From NCBI GenBank assembly GCA_017440445.1, contig JAFSHE010000138.1:1-9877 (forward strand): a DNA stretch of 9,877 bases, read 5' to 3'. This document shows positions 1 through 6,170 of the stretch, piece by piece. This DNA comes from Oscillospiraceae bacterium (GTDB lineage: Bacteria > Bacillota_A > Clostridia > Oscillospirales > Ruminococcaceae). The notes beneath the pieces were generated by a model. That model did no database searches, was not told the DNA's origin, and saw only the letters and a list, made by a program, of their open reading frames with translations. Numbering within the stretch: position 1 is the stretch's first letter; the number at the start of each line of letters is the position of its first letter. Both the position numbers and the translations under genes were made by a program.

Positions 1-48
1 ATATCCAAGGTACGGGAAAAAATACGGCTGCATTATTCCTATCTTCAT
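1..48 (-). CDS. WbqC-family protein, N-terminal 16 codons only (cut by window edge)
   Basis: Reading leftward from the ATG at 46-48, the sequence encodes MKIGIMQPYFFPYLGY, with no stop before the edge. This matches the characteristic N-terminus of the WbqC-like family (PF08889), which opens with a short beta strand and an M/Q-P-x-F/Y-x-P-Y-x-G-Y motif. The family occurs in O-antigen and other surface-polysaccharide clusters; its biochemical activity is not established, as far as I know. A strong AAGGAG ribosome binding site (57-62 on the plus strand) lies 8 nt before the ATG and fixes the start. The gene begins only 15 nt after the stop of the RmlC-type epimerase gene, so it is almost certainly co-transcribed with it. 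Only 16 residues are visible, so integrity and length cannot be judged. The family call rests on this short but distinctive motif, the ribosome binding site and the context. Confidence 0.8.
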   Translation of the reverse strand, partial: MKIGIMQPYFFPYLGY

Positions 49-63
49 GTAATGTACTCCTTG

Positions 64-621
64 TTATTCAGCTTTAAAATTACAATCACAGTCCTTGAGC
101 AGGGGAGCCGCCATATCCTTTTCGGACATAACAGGTACCATGTCAGCGGGCCACTCAATACCGATCTGGGGATCATCATAACGTATGCTGCGTTCATCTG
201 CCTTGGAGTATACATTATCCACCTTGTAGTTTACCTCGCAGTTGTCCTCAAGGGTCACGAACGCATGACCAAAACCACGGGGGATAAACAGCATCTTCTT
301 GTTCTCGGCGCTCAGTTCAACAGCCACCCACTTGAGGTAGGTATCAGAGCCTTTTCTGAGGTCTACTGCAACATCAAGGATGCGGCCTCGGATGCATCTT
401 ACAAGCTTACTCTGGGCGGTAGGGTCATTCTGGAAATGAATACCTCTCAGAGTGTATTTCGGAACAGATAACGAGTGGTTGTCCTGAATAAACTCCATAT
501 CTAAACCAAGCTCCGAAAAGGTCTGTTTGTTATAGGATTCATAGAACCATCCTCGGTTATCTCCAAACACACGAGGAGTAAGTATCTGCACGCCGGGCAG
601 GATCGTTTTTTCGATTTCCAT
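64..621 (-). CDS. rmlC: dTDP-4-dehydrorhamnose 3,5-epimerase-type cupin (RmlC), catalytic residues intact
   Basis: A 185-residue protein of normal RmlC length (about 180-200). RmlC epimerises C3 and C5 of dTDP-4-keto-6-deoxyglucose in the cytoplasm, the third step of dTDP-L-rhamnose synthesis. Visible signatures are VFGDNRGWFYESYN (residues 18-31), the LRGIHFQ box (58-64), SKLVRC (71-76), GFGHAFVTL (116-124), NYKVDN (131-136), IGIEWP (153-158) and the C-terminal SEKDMAAPLL (166-175). The catalytic His62/Asp169 pair, Lys72, Arg59, His119 and Tyr132 are all present, so it should be active. Start: ATG at 621 with AAAGGA about 9 nt upstream. Its operon neighbours are the SDR gene (90 nt upstream) and the WbqC-family gene (15 nt downstream). 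No rmlA, rmlB or rmlD lies in the window; they may be elsewhere, or the enzyme may serve another dTDP-4-keto sugar such as a 6-deoxytalose or fucosamine-type precursor. The family is near certain; the exact substrate is less sure. Confidence 0.93.
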   Translation of the reverse strand: MEIEKTILPGVQILTPRVFGDNRGWFYESYNKQTFSELGLDMEFIQDNHSLSVPKYTLRGIHFQNDPTAQSKLVRCIRGRILDVAVDLRKGSDTYLKWVAVELSAENKKMLFIPRGFGHAFVTLEDNCEVNYKVDNVYSKADERSIRYDDPQIGIEWPADMVPVMSEKDMAAPLLKDCDCNFKAE

Positions 622-711
622 TATTTCGCTTCCTTTATAATTTTATATATGTATACCAACAGGTTCATAGCTCTGATGATACCATTTTACGTTCGCAGGT
701 CATTTCATCGA
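622..711 (-). other. 90-nt intra-operon spacer before the rmlC-type gene
   Basis: This gap is much longer than any other in the leftward operon (0-30 nt). Read on the minus strand, its last 45 nt are very AT-rich (TATACATATATAAAATTATAAAGG) just before the rmlC-type start. TATAAA-like -10 boxes occur here, but no hexamer resembling TTGACA sits 16-18 nt upstream of any of them. I therefore do not call a promoter. No hairpin followed by a T-run is present either. It could be an RNA-processing or weak internal start region. The longest reading frame inside is about 12 codons and has no ribosome binding site. Confidence 0.5.
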
Positions 712-1626
712 TCAGGTATTAACACATGCTTTCTTGTCGAGGTATTCCATTACACATCTTTCGATGATGTCCTCTATGCTGTATCTGGGTGACCAGCCTG
801 TATCGGTCATAAACCGTGAGGTGTCCATACCTGCATAGGTACGTGTATCGTCGGGATTAAGGTTTATCTTCACCTCTTCCGCACCATGTTTTACAGCGAC
901 CTTAGCTACTATCTCGGCCAGATCAAGCAGTGTATATATTGTTTTATCCCAGCCTACATTATATACCTTTTTCCAATCCTCGGACGGGGTATCGAGCAGT
1001 GCGATAAATGCAGCTGCGCTGTCACGTATGTCGAGGAGCGAGAATATCTGCTTTCCGCCTACCAGCGACAGCTCGTGCTTTTCAAATGCCTGTTCCACAA
1101 GACGAGGAAGAAGATTCTGATTCTGTGCAATAGGGTCGAGGCGTATATTGGTAGCTACTGTTGAAGTATCGTCCTTCAGTACGCTGTCCAGTACCACTTC
1201 GCTTGCATATTTCGCCATAGCGTATATCATTTCCGGCGAAATGGCTGTATCTTCTGTACGCATCTCCTCGGCGTTTCCGTATACGCTTTGAGATGATACG
1301 TTGATAAGTCGGGGAACATTGTTTGCTCTTACCATCTCAAACACACGCTGTGAGTACTTCACGCTGTCAGCGATCTCGCTGTTCGGGCGGAAGCGTCTTG
1401 CAAAAGCGAGATGTATCACTGCCGCAAGCTCCTTCCAGCAGGAGGTATCTGTAAACAGCTCCTCTCGTGAGATACACTTCAGTCTTTCATGGTGAGAGTA
1501 TTCCTCATGAAGCTTTGCGGGAACAGAGGTGGATGCGATTACAGTATCGCCCTTTTCCAGAAGCTGACTGATAAGTTCATGTCCTAAATACCCGCTGGCA
1601 CCGGTAATTAAAACAGTACGGTTCAT
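712..1626 (-). CDS. NAD(P)-dependent epimerase/dehydratase (extended SDR)
   Basis: A 304-residue extended short-chain dehydrogenase/reductase, the class that oxidises, reduces, epimerises or dehydrates nucleotide-activated sugars in the cytoplasm. The N-terminal Rossmann motif is GASGYLG (residues 9-15). The active site has the SSQSVYG segment (111-117) and the Y135-x-x-x-K139 pair, preceded by Pro131 as is usual in sugar-nucleotide SDRs. VYNVGW and GWSPRYSIEDII near the C-terminus are typical of the GalE/RmlD/Gne-like substrate domain. Start: ATG at 1626 with AAGGAG and a short AT spacer. An in-frame TTG at 1653 would add nine residues but overlaps the upstream gene and lacks a ribosome binding site, so it is rejected. 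The gene lies 20 nt after the second degenerate cupin. It may supply the reductase or epimerase step acting with the RmlC-type enzyme (an RmlD-like or 4-epimerase role), but the substrate cannot be read from sequence alone. Confidence 0.88.
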   Translation of the reverse strand: MNRTVLITGASGYLGHELISQLLEKGDTVIASTSVPAKLHEEYSHHERLKCISREELFTDTSCWKELAAVIHLAFARRFRPNSEIADSVKYSQRVFEMVRANNVPRLINVSSQSVYGNAEEMRTEDTAISPEMIYAMAKYASEVVLDSVLKDDTSTVATNIRLDPIAQNQNLLPRLVEQAFEKHELSLVGGKQIFSLLDIRDSAAAFIALLDTPSEDWKKVYNVGWDKTIYTLLDLAEIVAKVAVKHGAEEVKINLNPDDTRTYAGMDTSRFMTDTGWSPRYSIEDIIERCVMEYLDKKACVNT

Positions 1627-1646
1627 ATTATTTCTCCTTGCTGATA

Positions 1647-2189
1647 TCACCAATAATTATATCCTAATTCTTCAAGCTTGGGCGCACAGCGCTCAATAGC
1701 TGACATAGCCACATCCTCAGGCCATGTGCAGTTAAGTGCGGGGTCGAACACATTTATTGTCAGATTCATTGACATTGTAAGCGCCTGGTCTACCATGCAG
1801 TACAGCTGTGAGTCCTCCTCAAGAGAACGTGCGGCGTATGCTACTCCGCTGGGGAAGAATATAGAATCGCCGTTTTCAAAGCTTAATGTAACGGAAGTAT
1901 GCTCAAGATATGTGGGGCTTTTATCACGCAGATCCAGTAATGTTATTTCAATGGCACCCGAGCCACAGCGCATCATGAAGTTCTGTGCCATGGGGGTATT
2001 CTGGATATAAAAGCCTCTCAGTACATTGGGCTTTGGCATTTCCATTTCAAAGTGATATGTGAATACGGTCTTTGTTCCGAAATCAGCGTGCTTCTGATAG
2101 TTGAAGAATTCCTCTCCCATTATGGGGTCAACATATCGGTCGCCTTTAAATAAGTAACAACCGTCTAATGCAAGTTCTTTACGTTTCAT
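1647..2189 (-). CDS. Degenerate RmlC-like cupin lacking catalytic His and Lys (copy 2)
   Basis: A 180-residue protein that follows RmlC along its length: LRGFYIQNTPMAQ (57-69), RCGSGAIEI (74-82), LLDLRDKSPTYL (84-95), FFPSGVAYA (111-119) and FDPALNCTWP (148-157). Aligned to the intact copy at 64-621, the catalytic His62 becomes Tyr61, Lys72 becomes Phe71, His119 becomes Tyr118, and the Asp of the catalytic pair becomes Glu166. Arg58, which contacts the nucleotide in RmlC, is kept. It is therefore unlikely to be a standard 3,5-epimerase. It may bind a dTDP-sugar without turnover, partner another cupin, or catalyse a different reaction such as a ketoisomerisation. Start: ATG at 2189 with AAGGGAG 7-8 nt upstream. 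The gene lies 12 nt downstream of GT2 glycosyltransferase B and 20 nt upstream of the SDR gene. The reading frame is clean with no decay, so the substitutions look selected. Fold assignment is confident; function unknown. Confidence 0.8.
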   Translation of the reverse strand: MKRKELALDGCYLFKGDRYVDPIMGEEFFNYQKHADFGTKTVFTYHFEMEMPKPNVLRGFYIQNTPMAQNFMMRCGSGAIEITLLDLRDKSPTYLEHTSVTLSFENGDSIFFPSGVAYAARSLEEDSQLYCMVDQALTMSMNLTINVFDPALNCTWPEDVAMSAIERCAPKLEELGYNYW

Positions 2190-2201
2190 TTTATTCTCCC
2201 T

Positions 2202-3326
2202 TTATTTTGCAGAAAAAGATTCCATTACCGATTTCTTGCCTGATTCAGCACCGGTATTCTTCTGTTTTCTGATCGTTGTCAATTTCTTAAGTATGCTGAA
2301 GCCCTTCTTTACGCCCTTTTTCACGGTGCACCAGAATCCGTTATTCTTGATGGATTCCTTTACATTTCTGTATACTGCACCGCAGGCAAGGCGGATATAT
2401 CTTTTCTTATCGCCGCCAGTTTCGAAGATATACTTCATGACCTGATAGTTTTCCTGATTTGCGTTACGGAAAAACAGCTTAAGGCTTCCAAGCCAGCGCT
2501 GTTCCTTTTTGTGCCGCATATCCAGCGTATAGTTGAATTCCTCACGGCAGTAGCGCTCTGCTTCCACCAGCCATTCGTAGTTTACGCCCAGGTAGTTGGA
2601 GTTCTTTACGGCATTTGTCATACTGCTGGCTGATTTTTTCAGGACACGGCGTATCGTCCATACTTCTTTCTGATGTCTTACACGACCGTTCATGACCAGG
2701 AACAGGCATATTCTGCGGTCGCCCAGCATGTTTACGTTGTCAAAGCGCTGGTTTACATCGTCACCGCAGTCGTAGAAGAAGTTTTTAAACATCATCGTGG
2801 AGGTATGGCCAAACAGCAGCCATTCTCTCAGATGCTCTGCGGTGTATTCCTCGTCCTGGCAGTAGGAGTATCTGATATCGCCCCAGGGGAACGGACAGGG
2901 ACGTCCTCTGTCATCTATACAGGAGAAATCTCCTCCGATAGCTACAAAGTCAGGGTTGCTTTCAAGGAAGTCTACCTGCTTCTGAAGCTTACTCGGGTCT
3001 ATCCAGTAGTCATCGCCTTCCAGGTTAGCACGGTATTTTCCCCAGCATGCACGACGAAGATCGTTTGAGTTCTGTTTCATTCCGACGTTTTCATCCTGCA
3101 GAAGCAGACGTATCACATCGGGGTATTTTTCTTTATATTCGAGTATTATTTCACGGGTATTATCGGTTGAACAATCTTCTGCGATCACCAATTCAAAGGG
3201 AAAGTTTACTTCCTGCATCAGTACGCTTTCAATTGCTTTTCCTATAAACTCACCATGGTTATATGTCATCAATCCGACGCTGACCATTGGTCGGGTCTTA
3301 TGTAGTGGAGCTTCCAGCATTGCCAT
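2202..3326 (-). CDS. Family 2 glycosyltransferase B (GT-A fold)
   Basis: A 374-residue glycosyltransferase that should add one sugar from a nucleotide donor to the growing repeat unit at the inner face of the membrane. The GT-A nucleotide-binding half is clear: VSVGLMTYNHGEFIGKAIES (15-34), the acidic EDCS (50-53), NVG (80-82) and LEGDDYW (102-108), the metal/donor-binding motif. The second half (about 170-374) is basic and has no clear transmembrane helix; a Lys/Arg-rich tail after about residue 310 could lie on the membrane surface. Start: ATG at 3326 with AAGGG 7-8 nt upstream; Met3 and Met14 are weaker alternatives. It is a paralogue of the GT2 at 5208-6170: both share YNH, a KLQKQVDFL block right after DDYW, and similar spacing. 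It is flanked by the two degenerate cupins (16 and 12 nt gaps). The sugar and linkage cannot be predicted. Confidence 0.92.
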   Translation of the reverse strand: MAMLEAPLHKTRPMVSVGLMTYNHGEFIGKAIESVLMQEVNFPFELVIAEDCSTDNTREIILEYKEKYPDVIRLLLQDENVGMKQNSNDLRRACWGKYRANLEGDDYWIDPSKLQKQVDFLESNPDFVAIGGDFSCIDDRGRPCPFPWGDIRYSYCQDEEYTAEHLREWLLFGHTSTMMFKNFFYDCGDDVNQRFDNVNMLGDRRICLFLVMNGRVRHQKEVWTIRRVLKKSASSMTNAVKNSNYLGVNYEWLVEAERYCREEFNYTLDMRHKKEQRWLGSLKLFFRNANQENYQVMKYIFETGGDKKRYIRLACGAVYRNVKESIKNNGFWCTVKKGVKKGFSILKKLTTIRKQKNTGAESGKKSVMESFSAK

Positions 3327-3342
3327 TCACCATCCCTTTTGC

Positions 3343-3876
3343 TTACACTTCTTTGAAATATTCTGCATCCTGCACAGGAAGATCATACGTTGCAACGAGG
3401 ATCTCCTCGTCGCCCCATTGTAATTTAAGTGCACTGTCAAAGGGGTCAAGCATTACAGGACTTTCACCGTTTCCGCTGGTCGTATGTATCTGTACGGAGG
3501 TGTTTTCCTCCAGGGTCAGTATGCCCCATGCAAATCCTGCGGGAATATATGTCTGCGTTGCGCCGTTACCGTCAAGCAGGGGCTTTACGCATCTGAGGAA
3601 TGTTTTGCTGTCAGAACGCATGTCAACCAAAAAAAGTCTTGCCCTGCCCTTTGTGCATCTGAACAGGAAGGAACGCTCGGGATAATAGAAAAGTCCGTGG
3701 AATTCCTGCTCTCTTTCCATGTCCTTGCGATATATCTCGGTAAAAATATCAGGTATACCTACCTGGAAAAGGCTGGGCCATGAATATGTAAGATATCTGT
3801 TACCCTTCTTATCCTGAGTTATGTTTCTGCTAAGATAGTGTACACCTACAATATCCTTGGATTTTTTGATGACCAT
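3343..3876 (-). CDS. Degenerate RmlC-like cupin lacking all key catalytic residues (copy 3)
   Basis: A 177-residue protein with a weaker but recognisable RmlC pattern: FHGLFYYPE (59-67) in place of LRGIHFQ, FRCTKGRARLFLVDMR (72-87), TYIPAGFAWGILTLEEN (109-125) and a C-terminal DPFDSALKLQWG corresponding to the DPxIGIEWP region. Relative to the intact enzyme, Arg59 becomes His60, His62 becomes Phe63, Lys72 becomes Phe70 and His119 becomes Trp117. The rim of the pocket is thus converted from ionisable to aromatic residues. The N-terminal 45 residues do not match the usual VFGDxRGxF segment. Start: ATG at 3876 with GAGGAG 8 nt upstream. It lies 30 nt after the ATP-grasp gene and 16 nt before GT2 B. 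A sugar-nucleotide-binding, scaffolding or novel isomerase role is possible. The family assignment rests on motif spacing and on the two other cupins nearby. The frame is intact, so it is not a decaying pseudogene. Confidence 0.7.
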   Translation of the reverse strand: MVIKKSKDIVGVHYLSRNITQDKKGNRYLTYSWPSLFQVGIPDIFTEIYRKDMEREQEFHGLFYYPERSFLFRCTKGRARLFLVDMRSDSKTFLRCVKPLLDGNGATQTYIPAGFAWGILTLEENTSVQIHTTSGNGESPVMLDPFDSALKLQWGDEEILVATYDLPVQDAEYFKEV

Positions 3877-3906
3877 TTTCGTTACTCCTCAATTTTTATC
3901 TTTAAT

Positions 3907-5187
3907 TTATTTTTTTACTGTATCAGCTATACGCTCCACATCGAAGGGTAAAAACAGCATATCCTTACCGTTTTCATCCTCTACACGCACCAGCTTCTGC
4001 ATCTGCGTAATTGTGTTTTTCAGAGATGCAAGATCGGGAGCGTTTATATATGCACGGAAAACTGACTGTGCCATGGAGTTGTTCTCTATAACGTTATGTC
4101 CTAACGGCAGAAGATACTCGGCGTATATCACACCGGGAAGCTCAAGACAAGCCTCTACGCCTTCAAGCTTAGCTATCACACCGCCGTGTGCTGTCATATT
4201 AAAGATGCAGCAGAAGCAATCGGGATCGGGGTCGTCGCAGCTGAGATCTGCACCGCCCATTTCTCCGGTCAGGGCGTAATTTACCATCATATTCATGTAG
4301 TTTATGCCGTTTGCCTGTGAAAGGTTATTGTAGTCGCACAGAGCGTTCATACGGTATCCGCACTCAAAGATGAAGATACCTCTGTCGGTAGCGAAGCCCT
4401 GGAAAAATACCGTACCGGCATACGCACCGATAGCACTCAGCATGCTCTTTATCGCAGGATCGACTGTTCTCATATATTCGGGATAGAATTCCGACGGAGC
4501 GATGCTTGCATCAAACTGAGCAGTTACATCCTCATGATCGAGGGAGGGGTATCTGTCACGAAGTATTGAAAGGCTTATCTGCTTATCCTTTATGGTATAA
4601 ACTGCGGTTATCTCGGTTCCTGTTACGAAATCCTCCACGATATACTGACCGGTCTTTGACGCCTCTTTTGCGACATCGATAGCCTTCAGCAGATGTTCCT
4701 TATCGTAGCATGTGGTTATGCCTACTGCTGCAAAGCCGTCAGTGGGCTTTACTATTACGGGGAAGCTTACATTATCGATGTCGGACTCTGATACGATCTT
4801 ATACTCACGGGGAACAGGTACGCCATGCTTTATGCATAACTCCTTGAAGCTCTTTTTATCCTGGCAGATGTCCCACTGTTCTTTTGTAAAGTAGCAGGGG
4901 AGATGCAGACGTTCGCACACTGCCTGTACAGCTATCAGGTTGCCTTCGCTTACTCCGCACAGAACGCCGTCGACTTTTTTCTCGGTGGCGAAAGCGCATA
5001 ATGCGTCGATATCACGTGTGCTGACCTCAGCGATCTCGTTTGCGAACTGCTTTGCTTTAGATATCTCGGGTGACAGATTATCTGTCACGATAACGTAGGC
5101 GCCTTCCTGTCTTGCGTACTTGACCATACTTACCGAGGCAACGGATGTGCCGAGGAAAAGCAGGGTCTTTCCATCATATTTTTTCAT
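3907..5187 (-). CDS. ATP-grasp carboxylate-amine/thiol ligase-like protein
   Basis: A 426-residue member of the ATP-grasp superfamily, whose enzymes activate a carboxylate as an acyl-phosphate and join it to an amine or another nucleophile. The N-terminal pre-ATP-grasp domain has a Rossmann-like TLLFLGTSVASVSMVKYAR (residues 8-26). The ATP-grasp core shows FPVIVKPTDGFAAVGITT (about 143-160) for the phosphate-binding loop, YIVEDFVTGTEIT for the adenine hinge, and FFQGFATDRGIFIFECGYRMN with the metal-binding Glu and Asn. The C-terminal part resembles the B-loop-like end of PurK/PurT and carbamoyl-phosphate-synthase-type ligases. Start: ATG at 5187 with AAGGA about 10 nt upstream. A longer frame reaching 5283 overlaps the previous gene and is rejected. 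It sits in a polysaccharide operon 20 nt after GT2 A, so it probably attaches an amino acid or other acyl group to a sugar or lipid intermediate. That substrate is inferred, not seen. Confidence 0.85.
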   Translation of the reverse strand: MKKYDGKTLLFLGTSVASVSMVKYARQEGAYVIVTDNLSPEISKAKQFANEIAEVSTRDIDALCAFATEKKVDGVLCGVSEGNLIAVQAVCERLHLPCYFTKEQWDICQDKKSFKELCIKHGVPVPREYKIVSESDIDNVSFPVIVKPTDGFAAVGITTCYDKEHLLKAIDVAKEASKTGQYIVEDFVTGTEITAVYTIKDKQISLSILRDRYPSLDHEDVTAQFDASIAPSEFYPEYMRTVDPAIKSMLSAIGAYAGTVFFQGFATDRGIFIFECGYRMNALCDYNNLSQANGINYMNMMVNYALTGEMGGADLSCDDPDPDCFCCIFNMTAHGGVIAKLEGVEACLELPGVIYAEYLLPLGHNVIENNSMAQSVFRAYINAPDLASLKNTITQMQKLVRVEDENGKDMLFLPFDVERIADTVKK

Positions 5188-5207
5188 TGTTCTCGCTTCC
5201 TTAATTT

Positions 5208-6170
5208 TTAATAATACTTGATTCTGGCATATATTTTTTTTATTGCTCCGATGGGGATATACAGGAGCATACACCATCCGCATTTTTCACTGCCGATAAC
5301 CGTTTTGATTATTTTCGTGCTGAGATCATGCTCACCCCGCATCCAGCAGAATACTGCGCTTGTCAGCAGGTTGCGCTTGTGATATCTGAAGCCTGCGTCC
5401 ACATGCAGTTCTTCCACTGCGTATCTTTCAAGCTTCAGCGTATACTGCAGATCGTTCCAGAGGCTTTCGGCAAGCCGTGTATACAGATTGGATGTCAGGC
5501 TTGATCTGTTGCTCTGTCTGCGATAGCAGCTCATTATTTCACGAAAGCAGTAAAAGTCTCCCTTCGCTGCATAGATCAGCGTCGTTGTGCGATCACCGAT
5601 ATGTTTATGCGCTTGTGTGAATATGGAATAATCAGATCCGGGATCTGAATATATATTACGTCTGAGGATCGTGGCAGTCTGCCCGGGAAGGTATATACCC
5701 TTGAAATCCTTAAGTGTGTATATCTGTTTTGAGGTGGTCCAGGAAAGTCGCTGTTTTTTTGCAGGCTTACCATTCTCGTCGACGATACGGCATGCATGTG
5801 CGCAGCCTATATACTGCGGATGGGAATCAAGGAAATCCACCTGTTTCTGCAGCTTGTTATCATCGCACCAGTAGTCGTCACCTTCGCATGCGGCGATATA
5901 TCTTCCCTGTGCTGTCCTGAGAAGTTCGTATGCGTTTCTTGTCGCACCGATGTTCTCCTCTCTGAGGGTCAGACGGATGATCTCGGGATATAGCTCCTGA
6001 TACTTTCTTAGTATTTCGGGAGTTTCATCTTTGGAAGCGTCATCGCCAATGAGTATCTCGTACCTGAAATCAACTTTCTGTGACAATATGCTTTCCAGCG
6101 CCTGGGCTATATATCTTTCATGATTATATGTTAGTATGACAACGCTGACAGTGATATCGCTGTTAATCAT
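5208..6170 (-). CDS. Family 2 glycosyltransferase A (GT-A fold)
   Basis: A 320-residue glycosyltransferase of ordinary GT2 size. The donor-binding half contains VSVVILTYNHERYIAQALES (8-27), the acidic DDAS (43-46), NIG (73-75) and CEGDDYW (95-101). A GDRTTT segment near residue 200 and the following arginine-rich region resemble the acceptor-side end of the catalytic domain. The last 40 residues are hydrophobic (CMLLYIPIGAIKKIYA) and may tether the protein to the membrane. The start is the ATG at 6170, which overlaps the DUF4422 stop by 8 nt (ATGATTAA). No well-placed ribosome binding site exists, so translation is probably coupled to the upstream gene. It is a paralogue of GT2 B at 2202-3326. 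It likely adds a sugar during repeat-unit assembly and, being near glf, could be the galactofuranosyltransferase, but nothing in the sequence decides this. Confidence 0.92.
   Translation of the reverse strand: MINSDITVSVVILTYNHERYIAQALESILSQKVDFRYEILIGDDASKDETPEILRKYQELYPEIIRLTLREENIGATRNAYELLRTAQGRYIAACEGDDYWCDDNKLQKQVDFLDSHPQYIGCAHACRIVDENGKPAKKQRLSWTTSKQIYTLKDFKGIYLPGQTATILRRNIYSDPGSDYSIFTQAHKHIGDRTTTLIYAAKGDFYCFREIMSCYRRQSNRSSLTSNLYTRLAESLWNDLQYTLKLERYAVEELHVDAGFRYHKRNLLTSAVFCWMRGEHDLSTKIIKTVIGSEKCGWCMLLYIPIGAIKKIYARIKYY

Noticed and set aside
52..471. Rightward open frames opposite the polysaccharide genes (for example 52-471, 2673-3068, 3857-4279, 7753-8181)
   Set aside because: They lie fully antisense to well-supported genes, lack ribosome binding sites and show no family resemblance.
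622..711. Internal promoter in the 90-nt gap
   Set aside because: TATAAA-like boxes exist, but no TTGACA-like hexamer occurs at proper spacing.
1627..1653. TTG start for the SDR gene, nine residues longer
   Set aside because: It overlaps the upstream gene, has no ribosome binding site, and the ATG at 1626 has an excellent one just before the Rossmann strand.
5188..5283. Longer N-terminus for the ATP-grasp protein
   Set aside because: It lies inside the end of GT2 A in another frame; ATG 5187 has a good ribosome binding site and starts right before the first beta strand.
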